Origin: Ectobius pallidus
Lineage: Eukaryota; Arthropoda; Insecta; Blattodea; Ectobiidae
Reading direction: 5' to 3'
Length of the DNA: 64,000 bases
Assembly (NCBI GenBank): GCA_964059195.1
Contig: CAXKWD010000001.1
Coordinates: 157,964,532-158,028,531, forward strand
Position 1 is the first letter of the stretch, and the number at the start of each line of letters is the position of its first letter. Positions 1 to 11,630 of the stretch are shown here, piece after piece. The notes below the pieces were generated by a model, which did no database searches, was not told the DNA's origin, and saw only the letters and a list, made by a program, of their open reading frames with translations. Both the position numbers and the translations under genes were made by a program.

Positions 1-213
1 ATTGCAATAGTTCTCTAGTATTATGGTACGAAAGGCAAACAGATGTAACAAAGGCCCTAAGCCATATATGAAATTTCATTTTGCGTACAATATAAATAAA
101 TTCTGCCATACAGTTATTCAATAACTAGTTTCTCTAACCTCTCACTGGGTTAAAAGAAAGCTATGACTGAGGATCTATAATAATTCGTTATTACAACCAA
201 ATGGTCATACTAT
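1..213. other. No recognisable feature
   Basis: AT-rich sequence with stops in all frames. I see no repeat family or gene here. Confidence 0.5.
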
Positions 214-386
214 GATGAATGGAGCAACGATGGAATGAGATATGCTAGGGGAAACAGGAGCACCCCGAGAAAACCTGCCCTGACCCCACTTTGTCCATCA
301 CAAATTTCACATTGTTCCATCGAGATCCAATCCCGGGTCCCAGCGGTGGAGGGCGAACGGTCTATCCACTCAGCCATGGGGCGGCC
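214..386 (-). repeat. tRNA-derived SINE
   Basis: Read on the minus strand from about 386, the sequence starts with a Pol III box A-like stretch (TGGCTGAGTGGATAGAC, near 376-360). A degenerate box B-like stretch follows near 334-324, then a GC-richer body. The order and spacing are those of a tRNA-like head plus SINE body. The box A resembles Leu/Ser-type tRNAs. The box B is too degenerate and the fold too poor for a functional tRNA gene. Confidence 0.6.
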
Positions 387-1079
387 TATGACTGAGGGTT
401 TGAAACTTTAATCAGTCCCTGTAACTTAAAACTCCTATTAACATGCTCAGTAGCCTATTTCATTAACGATGATATCCTTTTTTAACCTATCATTAATATT
501 CATACCCTACTCTCACATATAAATTTGATATGGAATTTATTAGATAGAAGGTGATTTTTGATGGTAATAATGATTAAGTACAGTAGATTAAATGAATTAG
601 TTGAATATTGAATAGTTAAGGTAATTGCTTTATTATAAAATGGTGATGGGTATGAATAAGTCTTGGTAAATACGTAGGTATTGTGAAAAAGCACGTTCTT
701 GAAAAACCAAATTTCTTAAAGAGGATCTCAAAGCGATATATTTTCCCAGGTAGACTGAACGTGACTTTAAATAATAGACAGAGGGTTTGGTAGCAGAAGG
801 AACTAATTATGTTACAGGAAAGATGCGCAATCAATGTAAAAGGTATATTATGATCTAAGGAAAGGAGATGATAATTAGTAACACTTAAACTTTAAGTTTA
901 ACAATCAGGCACGTTTCAAGTAAGTTTGGAGAAACGCGTTATAAATAAAATTGCTTCCGATTTACAAGGGTAAAACTGTAAATGTCACATATTTATGAAA
1001 AGACATGTTCCGGGTATATGGGAAGACACACTACAGAATTAAATCAGTGTGAAGATTATGTATTGTATGAGACCTTTCC
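387..1079. other. No recognisable feature
   Basis: AT-rich sequence. The longest open frames are about 70 codons, low in complexity and without similarity I can name. Confidence 0.5.
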
Positions 1080-1258
1080 GCGAGAGGCAATGGCAAATCT
1101 CCGCGGTATCATCCTTGCCTGAATCACCTCAGACGAGTCGTGGTCATCACCCCATGGCTTCGTCCAGGGTCTGGACCTGCCTTCGGGCAGAACACTCATC
1201 ATCATCATGAGACCTTTGGCTATTCGCACCAATGCTCTACTAACTGAGCTAAGCCGGA
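1080..1258 (-). repeat. tRNA-derived SINE head joined to a GC-richer repeat
   Basis: On the minus strand, 1258-1211 reads as the 5' half of a tRNA-like SINE, with box A TAGCTCAGTTAGTAGAGC. It shares its leader (ATTGAACTCCGG) and head with the plus-strand SINE at 58,113. The box B half is missing. The head is joined at an ATG/CAT trinucleotide run to a GC-richer stretch (1080-1200) of unknown family. This looks like a chimeric or template-switched retroposon. Confidence 0.5.
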
Positions 1259-1751
1259 GTTCAATTCACAGCGCCAGATGGAATCTTTCTCCTATTATTG
1301 CTCTAAGTTTTCTCCTATAATATTCTAATGTAATGTCCAACAGAGACAATAATCTGTGGTTCATTAATACTTATATATCTAGCCGTTATGTATCATACAC
1401 ATCTTGTTAATATTACTTCTTGTCTCCAAAGACGTTCAATTTGAAACTTTACAATATAATATTCATAATTTTACGCTCTCAAATAGTGTTAGCATCTCGT
1501 GGATTTTGGGTTTAAAGTTCTGCAATAGGATAACAGAGAATATTTAAACTTACACTCAAAGTTTACTGTTCTAGCTTATATCACCATGGACATTCCGGCA
1601 AACAGTGTGACATCACTTGACTGTTTACATAGTCAAAGCAACTAAAAGCAATTAGCTTTCGTTACTTTCGCAAGCAATAACACACATGTAATCGGTGTAA
1701 CTTTAAATCATGTAAACGCCATAGATCACAGTAAGATGCATAAAATAAAAT
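1259..1751. other. No recognisable feature
   Basis: AT-rich sequence without a gene or repeat I can name. Confidence 0.45.
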
Positions 1752-1936
1752 TGCAAGACTCTTGCAACAAGACCAAGACCGAGTATGCAAGACCGAGACC
1801 AAGACCAAGACCACTGATGCAAGACCGAGACCAAGACCAAGACCAGGGTTACCTATGCAAGACCAAGACCAAGACTGAGAGTGCAATACCAAGACCAAGA
1901 CCAAGACCGCCTTGGTCTTGGTCTTGGTCTTGCATT
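1752..1936. repeat. Degenerate AAGACC hexanucleotide repeat ending in a hairpin
   Basis: Imperfect AAGACC/GAGACC hexamers are interrupted by ATGCAAGACC-like joints. At the 3' end the array inverts: 1882-1904 pairs with 1912-1934 at 22 of 23 positions across a 7-base loop. Open frames on both strands here (Arg/Pro/Asp-rich, Leu/Val/Ser-rich) are by-products of the hexamer and not evidence of a gene. Confidence 0.85.
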
Positions 1937-2166
1937 TGCTCATCACTAATTGTGCAGTTTGAATTGCTGCTTTCAAGGCTTGAAGGCTGTCAGGCATCCG
2001 ATTACACTCACTGAACGTTGCTGGAGCAAACTTCACATTTTATTTATTAAATGACATACTATTTTCCGTTTGAATAAATAGTATTCATGTTACCAGTAAA
2101 AATATATAATTAAATACAATATGTGATAGTAACGCCGACAGAATTCTATCGTGAATTCTGTGGCTT

Positions 2167-2392
2167 GTTCTAAAAGGGCCAATGTCATAAAACTTACTTT
2201 TGAGATAACTGACTTGGAAGCCATTATAGAAGTAACATTTTTTGCTGAGTACTTGCTACGTTGGCCTGCATTAATATGTTATTAATAGCAACAGACATGG
2301 GTACTTTTATTATACTAAAGATAAAGACTAGCCGAGCTCATTAATGCATACATCTCATTTTTGCAAGAAATTGAAATTGGCCCTTTTAGAAC
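2167..2392. repeat. Inverted repeat, possible MITE
   Basis: A 17-bp perfect inverted repeat (GTTCTAAAAGGGCCAAT at 2167-2183, its complement at 2376-2392) encloses about 190 bp. No clear target duplication is seen, so it is either a small non-autonomous DNA element or a chance hairpin. Confidence 0.4.
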
Positions 2393-3629
2393 CAAGCATG
2401 AAATATGGTAAGTTTCCCCTTTTTCATATAGCTCAAAACTGAGGTCTTCTCGGAAATTATACACTAGCTTGGTTACCATGTTAAAGGTAAGATACATCAC
2501 TAATGTATCGACCTAAATAAAAGTACCATGTACAAATTAAATGTGAAATTGTTTCCGCAACTAACAAGGGCAGACTGCCAATAACAGTGTTTATTGAGTA
2601 GTATGCAGACACAAAGTTATATTCATACACAGCGATATTAGTAACTGTATCCATTATTCTGTGGACAAAGCAAAAGCTCCGGTTATTTACATCATAGCTG
2701 CCACACACTAACAGATTGGAAAGTTAGGCAGGAACAGAAAAGAGGAGGCTGGTAATGAACCATCTCAGTTCTTGCAATTAGCAGACAATGAGACCTCTCA
2801 TTAATACAGCGCTGAACCACAAGTATCTTCCCCTTCATCATCATGTTTTATATTCAAACTTCTCACTTTCATATAATTATCTGGTCTCTCTTTTCGGACA
2901 CACGCTCTGTCCTTGTTTCTTTGTTACAAAGTCACATTCGTTTTTTTATCTCTTTCGACTTTTAATTTCTTTGTTAATTTATTCGGCTTTCTTTCATTTG
3001 TTATTTATTACGACATTTGTTTATTAGTTATTTTCGTTTTACATTGTATATTCATACAACATATATTTGATTAATTAGCTGTTCCTCCTATTCATTAATT
3101 TTCATTTATTTATTTATTTATTCCATCTTCAATTTATTTATTTTCATTGTTTCTTTTTAATTTTTCTTACTTTCTTTATTCCTTTCATGCTTTATCTTTT
3201 TTTCTCATTACTGTTTCAGCCCTTCTTGATCTTCCTGTCCTTTTATTTTCTCGTTCGCTTTGCTAGTACCTTAATTTTATTTACTGTCGTTTTAACCTAC
3301 ACTTTGTATGTTGTTTACTTTCTCATTTTTATACTTAGGCCTACTGAGGATTTCTCCCTTTTTATATTAGGCTTACTAAAGGTTTCTTACCTCTTTTCAT
3401 ATTCGTATCTTTTAGACAGTTTTTGTTTGAGTGCTCCTGCTTCTTACATTGGCCCCTGACAATTTCAAGATGACATGTACATTTTTCATCATTCCATACA
3501 TGATATACATTACCTTCTGTACTCTAAGCATGTATTTTCACGTTATCTGCCTCTTATTGTGACATAATCTAATGTAAGCATTATTTAAGTGCACATTCTT
3601 TTCCTAACCTTACCCAAAGCTGCTCACAA
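2393..3629. other. Gene-free stretch with a pyrimidine-rich block
   Basis: No gene is recognised. From about 2,840 to 3,260 the plus strand is strongly T/C-rich (runs of TTTATTT, TTTCTTT). This produces hydrophobic pseudo-ORFs rich in Leu, Phe, Ser and Tyr that I regard as compositional artefacts. Confidence 0.5.
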
Positions 3630-3744
3630 GGCAGGACCAGTGGCGTAGCAAGCTTAGGTGGTATCCGGTGCGGAAAATTTCTTGTCACCCCCCCCCCCCA
3701 TTAAAATTATTAAAAGATGGAACAGTTCAAGTGTTATTTTTTGG

Positions 3745-4060
3745 ATAGTCAAAGGTAATCCCACGAGAGTTTAAGAGATTATCGATAGATGCAGCTGCAA
3801 CGAATTTATCTGATGTAACTCGTAAACTCAACTGATTATGCAAAATTAGTAATAATATTACTTTATTATATAGAAACAAAACTAAGCTCCGAAATCATGA
3901 TATACTATGAATCAACCATCCATAAAGCGATTCGAGTTACCATGTTGTAACCAGTGCTACCAATGGTGCATATAAGTCATAATAGTTAACCTAATTCAGC
4001 AAATTTTGTTAGGATTAAAGAAAGACATACATATCAAGTACATTATGGTGTACACTGTAC
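3745..4060 (-). repeat. Repeat family A, minus-strand copy
   Basis: This is the reverse-complement counterpart of sequences at 5.8-6.3, 14.8-15.5 and 42.5-42.7 kb. Shared landmarks are the stretches around ATGGTTGATTCATAGTATG and GAGTTTATCGATAGATTCGC. Four or more copies in one window mark it as an interspersed repeat. I cannot name the family. Confidence 0.65.
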
Positions 4061-4080
4061 TGTTAAACGACAATAAATTC

Positions 4081-4115
<35 letters not shown>
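4081..4115. repeat. (ATT)n microsatellite
   Basis: About eleven uninterrupted ATT units. Confidence 0.95.
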
Positions 4116-4117
<2 letters not shown>

Positions 4118-4383
4118 CTAAAGTGCGTTATAGACAGACATATATACATTGTTTTCGTAAGCCACAGACTTTGGGTGTTACCGTTAATAAAGCGAACATC
4201 TTTTGTTTCACACATTTCTAGGCCAAAATACACTCCCGAAATTGTGGAAATTTTTATTTTTTGAGTGATTTTTTTATATTTTATTATTTTGTTTTCCAAG
4301 CAAAATCTCGAATTTTGGAAAGATGAATTTTGATAAAAGGACAAAATTTTGCATTTATGTCAGATACCTTTCAAGATGTGAAC

Positions 4384-4649
4384 CATAGGCGTAACCAGGC
4401 CGACCATATGGGGAGGTTTTAACGCCTGGGGGGTATAGAATACCCACCAGGGAGAGGGGGGTTCGGGAGTCCTCCCCCGGAAAATTTTTAAAATTAAGGT
4501 GCACAATAACGAGTTTTAAGCTTCCCACGCTTTATACTCGTATTAAGTAATTTATAAGCAGACTTAAAAAAATTGTACAATTTTCCTTTTTTTAATCAAT
4601 GGGGGGGGGGGGGTCAAACCCCCCCAAAAAAACCCTCGTTACGCCTCTG
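4384..4649. mobile_element. Nested hAT-type MITE, 266 bp
   Basis: The termini are CATAGGCGTAAC at the left and GTTACGCCTCTG at the right. A perfect 8-bp duplication ATGTGAAC flanks them (4376-4383 and 4650-4657). It is inserted inside the larger hAT-type element and is therefore younger. Internal C/G homopolymer runs and a CCCCCGGAAAATTTTTAAA motif recur at 40.4-40.7 kb, indicating a related family. Confidence 0.85.
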
Positions 4650-5816
4650 ATGTGAACCCAAGAATGGAGACACGTTTTCCTTATTTTTACATAAAGAAAG
4701 TTTTCTCGAAAACGGCTCTAACGATTTTCTTTAAATTTTGCACGTGGGTTGGTTATACTGTACTAAGAGCTAAAACTTTTATTTGAAAAACTTTTTCGAA
4801 ATAATTCTCTGAAGGGTAGTTATAAGCCACCCACTCTGAATACGCGCTCTTTGCAATACGGCATCTTGCAACAGAAAATCGTACGAAAACAAAATTTTGT
4901 ATTTGGGTTAGGTACCTTTTGGGGATGTGACACGAAGATTGGTGACAACTTTCTCTTATTTTTAAGGGGAGGCTAACTTTTATTTGGGCAGAGGAAGTTA
5001 TGTGAATTACACATAGATTTTTTATAGGTTGATCCTAAGAAATTCCATAAACAAGTAAAGTGATTATTTTACGGAACCGTATTATTAATGATCTATTCTT
5101 AAATATGCGCACATCCCAGTTCAAAATCTAGATTGAAGGAGACTTTGGAGTCAACTCACATTCGAAGTTTATTTTCGTCAGCGGATAGAATTGGTTGCGG
5201 CTTGAGTGATATAAAATATCACCGATTGTTGAAGTCTCATTTAAATTAATAAAACTGCAGAGACAAGCATCGGCAGAAATAAACACCCTTCCCCCTAACC
5301 ATAATAATATTGTTCTTTTCTACACAGCGGCCAGTTCAGCCGCGTTTTATTACCTTTGTTGACTGAATTTAAAACTAAAAGAAGTTTCAATACGCATGTT
5401 GACTTGTAACTTAGAAAGTTGTTAAGCTTATTTGTTTTAAATAATATTATTATTTTCTTTAAATTCCCTTGGGCGATTTTTTACTTACAAATACACATTT
5501 TTATTTTGTCACCCCCTGGGCGATGACACCCGGGGCGGCCCGCACCCCCCTTCCTACGCCACTGGGCAGGACTTAAGGAAGGATTTGGGAAGAAGGTGGT
5601 CAGATTCCTACAAATTCTCTTATGGAAAAATACTGCAAACGAAAAAGTTTTAGGACTTCCCAGTTCACGCAGTTTGTGTACCAAATCGTCTAAGACATTA
5701 TTTTACAAGTCGAGAACGAAATTTTCTCATTATACACAGGTTCTATGAATAGGGGATAGCCATATTAATTTTTCTTGTCATTGTATTCATAATTGCATTG
5801 ATTATACAGTAAATTG

Positions 5817-6290
5817 TTTACAATGACTATTCCACTCATACGGCGCATGTTTGATGTTGGCCAACAACGTTTAGCAATTCCTTGAATATAGACCAATCAC
5901 GATCGTTGTTTATCTTATAAAATATTTGTTGTTAATATAAAGATGCGATTTTATCTCATAAAACCTCAGCTCATTACAGCACACGTGAGGCATCAACGTG
6001 CGGTGATTAATACGTCCCATGTTTGGAAATTGAAATAATATAAATGTACATTCATTAAGAACACAATTTAAATTTTGTGCAAGCCTGAATGTGTGATTTT
6101 ATTCTGTTCTGCTGTTAGCTTACCTTAATTAGGTTAACTATGTCTTATATGCACCATTGGTTGCATTGGTCACAATATGGTACTCGAATCGGTTCATAGA
6201 TGGTTGATTCATAGTATGTCGCGACCTCGCAACTGTTAATTTTGTTTTTATACAACAAAATAGGAAGTATATATTTATTTTTTTATGACA
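5817..6290 (+). repeat. Repeat family A, plus-strand copy
   Basis: This aligns by eye with 14,835-15,475. Landmarks in order are CACTCATAC, CAACGTTTAGCAATTCCT, GGAAATTGAAATAATATAAA, a TGCTGTTAGCTTACC block and the ATGGTTGATTCATAGTATG block. It lies about 250 bp beyond the hAT-type element that carries an inverted copy of the same family. Confidence 0.65.
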
Positions 6291-7016
6291 GTAAGATGCT
6301 AGCTTAAAGAAGAGATAGACAGACTAGATAAATATTTAAATTGATTGTCTTTATGAACTTTTCCATTTAGATCATCAAAGGTGATCTCAATTTGAGGTAT
6401 GAATTTAATCCCTTTTTAGTATAGAAGTATGTGTTTTTACATATATTAAGACATACATATATTTGTAATGGTTTACTAAGTCATAACTGTTTTAATTGCC
6501 TCGATACGATATGCGTTACGCAATTCATTCCCTTGAAAACATAATCCTTAATGCCCACGCGGGTTTTAGGGATTTCCTTGGGTACCATGGGTTTAAATTA
6601 TTACATAAATTAACTAAGAGCTTATAAAACATTAGTATTAATTCAATCTCATTTACAATATTTAATTTATTGCAATGTTCAAGCTTTTTATTTTTTATTT
6701 TATAAAACGCATTAGGACACACTTAAACAAAACACGGGTTTTATAATGGTGGTTTGAAAGAGTCGATGTGAGAGACAAGATATATATTAATAGTTTATAA
6801 ATGTTACAAAGTGAAAGCAGAAACTTTCAGCTCTCAGATCGTGCTCTCTGGTTTATCTTGTCTTTTCTTTTCAAAGCAATATTGTAAATAATTTAACACT
6901 GCATAGACAGTTAAATATTCACCTGAATAATCTTTTACGTGATGCTCTTGGACATTTTTCCTATAATTCTTAATGTCTTATTTCGTAATGAAGTAAAATC
7001 CCGAAATATCAACAGT
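6291..7016. other. No recognisable feature
   Basis: AT-rich. No gene or repeat assigned. Confidence 0.45.
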
Positions 7017-7024
7017 GTAATTAC

Positions 7025-7772
7025 CAGGGCCCGGATTCTGATGACCTAAAATTGTGTGAAAAATGACCTATAAAATGACCCTAAATTTTAAAGAAAATGA
7101 CTTAATAATTATAAAAAATGACCTAAAAATTGATATTTTATTTATAAAAATTATTATTGTACACACAAGGTTATAGAATAGTTTCTACATAATTGTAAAA
7201 ACGGTAAATAACTGTAATGTTGTGAATGTTCTTTTCTCACGGAAATTTATACTGGCACTGAGGCACTGGTGAGTCAAAATTCGGCACATGCTTTTGTGGT
7301 CTGCCGGATTATATTGTTGATTATTGAGGGTAAACAGTAGTTTTCACTCTCAAATCGAAGTAGGTGGCAGACTCTGGTGTCAAGTCAATCTAATAACAAT
7401 AGTAATATAATATAACATTTTGGCGCTTCTTTGATTCTCATTTCCGACTGAGACATGTCAACACTTTAACGCCGAATTTTTCCTTCTTGCATTAAACAAA
7501 CAACACTTCAAAAACAGCACCGCTAGCGACGAGAAAAATGTAAATACATGAAAATGACTAAATAAGGAAGCAAATGACACAAAAATGACAAAATAATGAC
7601 CTAAAATTGAAAAAAATGCCCTAAAAATATAAAATTGCATAAAATGACAAAAAATGACCTAATAAAAATGCATTTCTATAATCTAGAGGCCATGATTAGG
7701 ATTTATCCACAAGTTGGCAATGTCTATGCAGCATCAATAAAAAGATGACATGTCATTAGAATCCGGGCCCTG
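7025..7772. mobile_element. hAT-type MITE, 748 bp, with 8-bp target duplication
   Basis: The terminal inverted repeat is CAGGGCCCGGATTCT at the left, with its complement AGAATCCGGGCCCTG at the right. A perfect 8-bp duplication GTAATTAC lies at 7017-7024 and 7773-7780. Both subterminal zones carry repeated ATGACC or AAATGACCTA motifs, which look like subterminal transposase-binding repeats. No transposase is seen. A truncated relative ends at 56,433. Confidence 0.9.
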
Positions 7773-7780
7773 GTAATTAC

Positions 7781-8366
7781 CATGTTCAAGGTACAGTCAT
7801 TGGGTAGGTCGAGCATTACTCACATTTTCCTTAAAAATGAGTTCTACAGACATTGCTCAGAAGGACCTAGGGATTAAGCACAACGGTAGGTTTTTTTGTT
7901 TTAGAGTTTATCAGTGATACATAGGAATTTAAGATTTTGGTGCTATTCGTTTGAGAGTTGTTCAAAAGCGTAAAATTATATTTTGATATTACAAGAAAAG
8001 GGGCAGCAGCCAACTATTTATTTAATAACTTACACTTATTATTGTGTAAGAGCGGATTGTGTATTATTGTGTAATAATTTATTATTGTTATTATTATTAA
8101 AAATGTTATGTGAACAGTAGACCTCGCGTCCAAAAACAAAACAAAAAACCCTAAGATCTGCTCTTTATCAGTTAAAACGACCACTATCTTAAAACGGAAT
8201 AAAAAATACAAAATACTTACACATAGGCCTACGTTGTTTTTAATGACTTCAAAGAACATTATGTCAGATTAGAAGATAATCGAACAACGCGTTAACCGTA
8301 ACTGAGTTGCAAACAAACGTACAGACAAACAAACGGTCTAGTTAAAAGAGGACCTCGCTCCACACC
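7781..8366. other. No recognisable feature
   Basis: AT-rich with short interrupted ATT runs. No gene seen. Confidence 0.45.
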
Positions 8367-8367
8367 A

Positions 8368-8368
<1 letters not shown>

Positions 8369-8406
<38 letters not shown>

Positions 8407-8473
8407 GTTTTTGTTTTTGTTTTTGTTTTTGTTTTTGTTTTTGTTTTTGTTTTTGTTTTTGTTGTTGTTTTTG

Positions 8474-8534
<61 letters not shown>
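8369..8534. repeat. Compound microsatellite (ATT)n-(GTTTTT)n-(ATT)n
   Basis: A central block of TTTTTG hexamers (about 8407-8474) is flanked on both sides by ATT arrays. Open frames on the minus strand give poly-Ile and Lys-Thr and are artefacts. Confidence 0.95.
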
Positions 8535-8535
<1 letters not shown>

Positions 8536-9259
8536 ACATTGCTACGCGAACAAGAAGATTTATAGCCATGATACTTTTGAGACTTATAACCCATAATATT
8601 TTAGCAGAGGCTGACAGCGTAAGAGTACATCATACTTTCTATGTACATGCACTCTGTGTTTCTTTTAGGGAAGTATAACATAAATATAGGATAGAGAAGC
8701 CTTTCAGAGAGCACCGTATATTGTTCTCGGAGAAGCAAAGTTACATCGAAAAAGTGTAGAGGGGGAAGTCAAGGGGAAGGAGATTTAAACAGGGACGACG
8801 TCTGAGGTCAAAACCAAGAGACCGCATTCGCCACCTGGCTTTTAACTTTCCCTGTGGCCCAGTGCAGTGGCTAGCTTATACGAGATAACACTGCATCAAC
8901 TCCAACAGAAATTACTTAATTTAATCACTAGATCACAGCAAGGGGATCGTTTCCTTTAATGGAAATAAAAACCGTGTCGTGGCCAAAAGGAGTAGCCCTA
9001 AGTCTAATTAAAAATGAAAGTTTTTTTCAAGATAAAGATTTGAATAATCATCCAAGTTTATCTAGAAAATGCTTGCCATCTAAGTTAATTAGTATATTTA
9101 TCTGCCAAATTAAAAAAAAATCGCATTTTGGATATGTACCAGTAGTAATGAAAACTTTACCATAGATGGAACCTGTATTAAAACTCAATAATTATGCAAA
9201 AATGTATGCCCTTTCTTAAAACTGTTTTATTATTTTTAATACTCTAAATGATCTTTCAT
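8535..9259. other. No recognisable feature
   Basis: No gene seen. A 68-codon open frame at 8959-9165 has no recognisable domain. Confidence 0.45.
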
Positions 9260-9545
9260 TGGTAAGGATAATTAAATCACGAAGGAAAGACATATCTAAA
9301 AAATATTGCCTGGGAAATCCGAAGGGAAAAGACCACTTGGAAGACTTAGACGTATATGGGAGGACAATATTAGGATAGATTTAAGGGAAGTAGGATTTTC
9401 AAGGGATGGTTGGATGGAGTTAGCACAGAATAGGGTTGAACGGCGGGCTTAGGTAAGCGCGGATATGAACCTTTGGGTTCCATAAAATATATAATATTCC
9501 TTTAGCTTGCTTAGGAATTGTCTATTGCCATTGAGTAAGTAAAAA
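9260..9545 (+). mobile_element. LINE 3'-end fragment
   Basis: The plus strand encodes a decayed version of the C-terminal tail of an insect LINE polyprotein, with the stretches GKRPLGRLRRIWEDNIRIDL, REVGFS and WMELAQNR. It matches the familiar pattern (G+RPLGRPRRRWEDNI..DL.EVG...W..LAQ.R.+W) seen in many insect non-LTR elements. There is an in-frame TAA shortly before this tail and a TAG after ERRA. A GTAAGTAAA tail follows near 9,535. The copy at 32.4 kb shares the same upstream stop. The exact clade is not assigned. Confidence 0.8.
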
Positions 9546-10187
9546 GATACTTAATGTATTAATTTTTAGAGACCTGTTGCTACTTGTATATTTTCATTCC
9601 TTTTGGTACTATATACCCGATAAAAAATGTAATATCTCTAATCATTTCATAAATTATATAAATTGTAATGTATTTAACCAGCAGTAATATTGAAACTACT
9701 ATTATTATTAGTACGAAGCGTGTTTTGAAAGTAAGTACCGTACCTATACTATAATAACACGCTTATTACATGTGATATAACGGTATCATAATGATATCCA
9801 ATACGATACAGTTTTTAACATTGGTGTGCTATCTATTATTATTATTGAATACGAGACGATTTTGAGAGCAGTAAATGAAACTAATTAATAAACAACCTTT
9901 ACATAATATAAAAAATTCTGTTCGTGTTAATGTCAATATTATACTAAATTAAGTTTATTTCGTGTGTTTCAGAATGCTTTGTTTGACGTTAAAGCTCAAG
10001 AGAAGTTTTTTTTTCCTTCAAATTCATCAATACAAGAAATAGTTTCAAAACCAATAGGTTTTCTGACTACAAGCGGAGTGTTTATCAGTCACAGTAAAAA
10101 GGCTTGAAAAGATTTAGTCATCGCCGTCAAAATAACAGCAACTAAATACGAGTAGTTTGTAGTATCAATTTCTCTTCTTCATCTGGG
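9546..10187. other. No recognisable feature
   Basis: AT-rich with short ATT runs. Confidence 0.45.
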
Positions 10188-10388
10188 TTAAAAGTTCTGT
10201 AGCACTGATTTCGGGGTCTTGTTTATTGTGTAGTTTCTAGGGCCATATTGTCCAATAGCTGATATGAAAGGAATTTTATGATTTTTGATCTTATCATAAA
10301 GTTTTTCCAAAGCTTGTAGAAGGTGAGGACACATATACTGAACTTCAGGGTCTTCATGAATTTGAGAATTTCTTGTGCTCCTTATCAC
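10188..10388 (-). other. Unidentified protein-like open frame
   Basis: A 66-codon minus-strand open frame without an ATG at its upstream edge (the first codon is GTG). Its composition is more protein-like than its surroundings (EDPEVQYMCPHLLQAL, EKLYDKIKNHKIP). I do not recognise a family. It could be a decayed exon, a transposon remnant or chance. No strong splice acceptor precedes it on the minus strand. Confidence 0.2.
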
Positions 10389-10653
10389 TTGAATGAATTA
10401 TCCGAAGAACTTTGTTTTGTATAAGCGAAGGTGAGGCCTGCATGCCTTGTATTCTGCCATCTATCTGAAAAGACGAGAATTACTAAGAGGTGTTGTGTCC
10501 GAGAGTCATTTGTTGTATTGATTAGTATGCTACTTGCCTATAATGATATTAAGACGCTCGATATGAAAATTACGAAACTCTCTTTGTTAGTTTCTTAAAA
10601 ATATACTCGTGCCTTAATAAGTGTCACTATAGGCCTGTTGTTTTAATGCGCTA

Positions 10654-10989
10654 TTGTGCGTTCAGCCTTTTCTTATGGCATATCAGTTTTGTCATGAAAA
10701 TTTAGATCTTGATGGTAGAAATAGTATTAGAATATTAATATTTTTATCCAGCTATGTTGATCGACAAATATCAAAATTTTTGTTTAGAAAATCAGACTAT
10801 ATTAGACAATTCTTGGAAGACTTTTCCAATTTAATTTTATCAAAATTACCGTGGAAACGAGTTCAGAATTGTGCACTTTTGGGGATTTTCTTAAAGCTCA
10901 TGCCACGTTTAGATTATCTTGCTGTTAGCTGTTTCGAAAAATATTTTAAGCATGTTCGGCTCGGTATCCTTACGTTTTGTGAAATATGA
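10654..10989 (+). other. Unidentified protein-like open frame, possible HEAT-like remnant
   Basis: This 111-codon plus-strand frame lacks an ATG at its start and has a plausible CAG acceptor nearby (GCGTTCAG at about 10,656-10,663). The peptide has alternating amphipathic helices, for example WKRVQNCALLGIFLKLMP and RLDYLAVSCFEKYFKHVRLG. That resembles helical-repeat (HEAT/ARM-type) proteins in texture only. No named family is recognised. It may be a decayed exon or part of a mobile element. Confidence 0.25.
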
Positions 10990-11622
10990 ATAAAAGACGA
11001 CTCTTGCAGGTCAAGCAGATGATTTGAGTGTCCGTCAAGTGGGTTGGTATTGGGACGGAATATCTCGAAGCAATTACACTTTTCTATTTGAATAAGATCC
11101 GTTCCCATGGAAACGTGAAGAAAGAAACTGACTGCTGCTGCAAGAACTAAGTCTGCCTATGAAAGCCTGGGGGAAAGGGTACGTTGTCATGGACACTGAT
11201 CTGGCTCTGCTCAATTTTATTGTTCTAACAAATGAAGCCAGTTCTCGCTAAGCTCCTTTATGCAAATATCTATACAGGTGCTTCAGGCACTTTGTTTTAT
11301 TTCGCCCTCAGAATAACAGAAACAGTGTCACAAACAGTGACATTTAAAATATGAATTCTCCATAATATGGTTCTTGCGTTGTTATTTTCATAATTGATTC
11401 CAGAAATCATCTGACGACTTTAATGAGAAAATAACATTGCTGATATTTCATTATATACACCCCCGTTTCCCAACCTATTTTCCTCTGATGTATCATTTGT
11501 CATCTTATAATTAAGCTAAGTACCAATATCTAAAATTACATTGGTTATCAATCAAGGATTAATAATTTATTATAGACGACTGATATTACTGTGGAAAAAA
11601 TATAGGCATACAGTAATGTATA
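10990..11622. other. No recognisable feature
   Basis: No gene seen. An (AT)n run lies immediately before the next element. Confidence 0.45.
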
Positions 11623-11630
11623 TATATATA

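Larger units (their letters stand above)
3638..5564. mobile_element. hAT-type non-autonomous element, 1.93 kb, with 8-bp target duplication
   Basis: The ends are inverted: CAGTGGCGTAG at 3638 and its near-complement CTACGCCACTG ending at 5564. A perfect 8-bp direct duplication GGCAGGAC flanks them (3630-3637 and 5565-5572). Ends beginning CAG with 8-bp duplications are diagnostic of the hAT superfamily. No transposase is recognisable inside, so it is non-autonomous. The interior holds a minus-strand copy of repeat family A, an (ATT)n run and a second, nested hAT-type element at 4384. A diverged relative of part of the interior lies at 33.5 kb. Confidence 0.85.

Noticed and set aside
1662..2036. 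Open frames on both strands of the AAGACC array
   Set aside because: Low-complexity by-products of a hexanucleotide repeat.
2788..3459. Hydrophobic frames suggesting membrane proteins
   Set aside because: Composition is explained by a T/C-rich tract. No start context, no conserved motif.
8292..8594. Poly-Ile and Lys-Thr frames over ATT/TTTTTG repeats (also near 4.1, 29.9 and 32.3 kb)
   Set aside because: Translations of microsatellites with no complexity outside the repeat.
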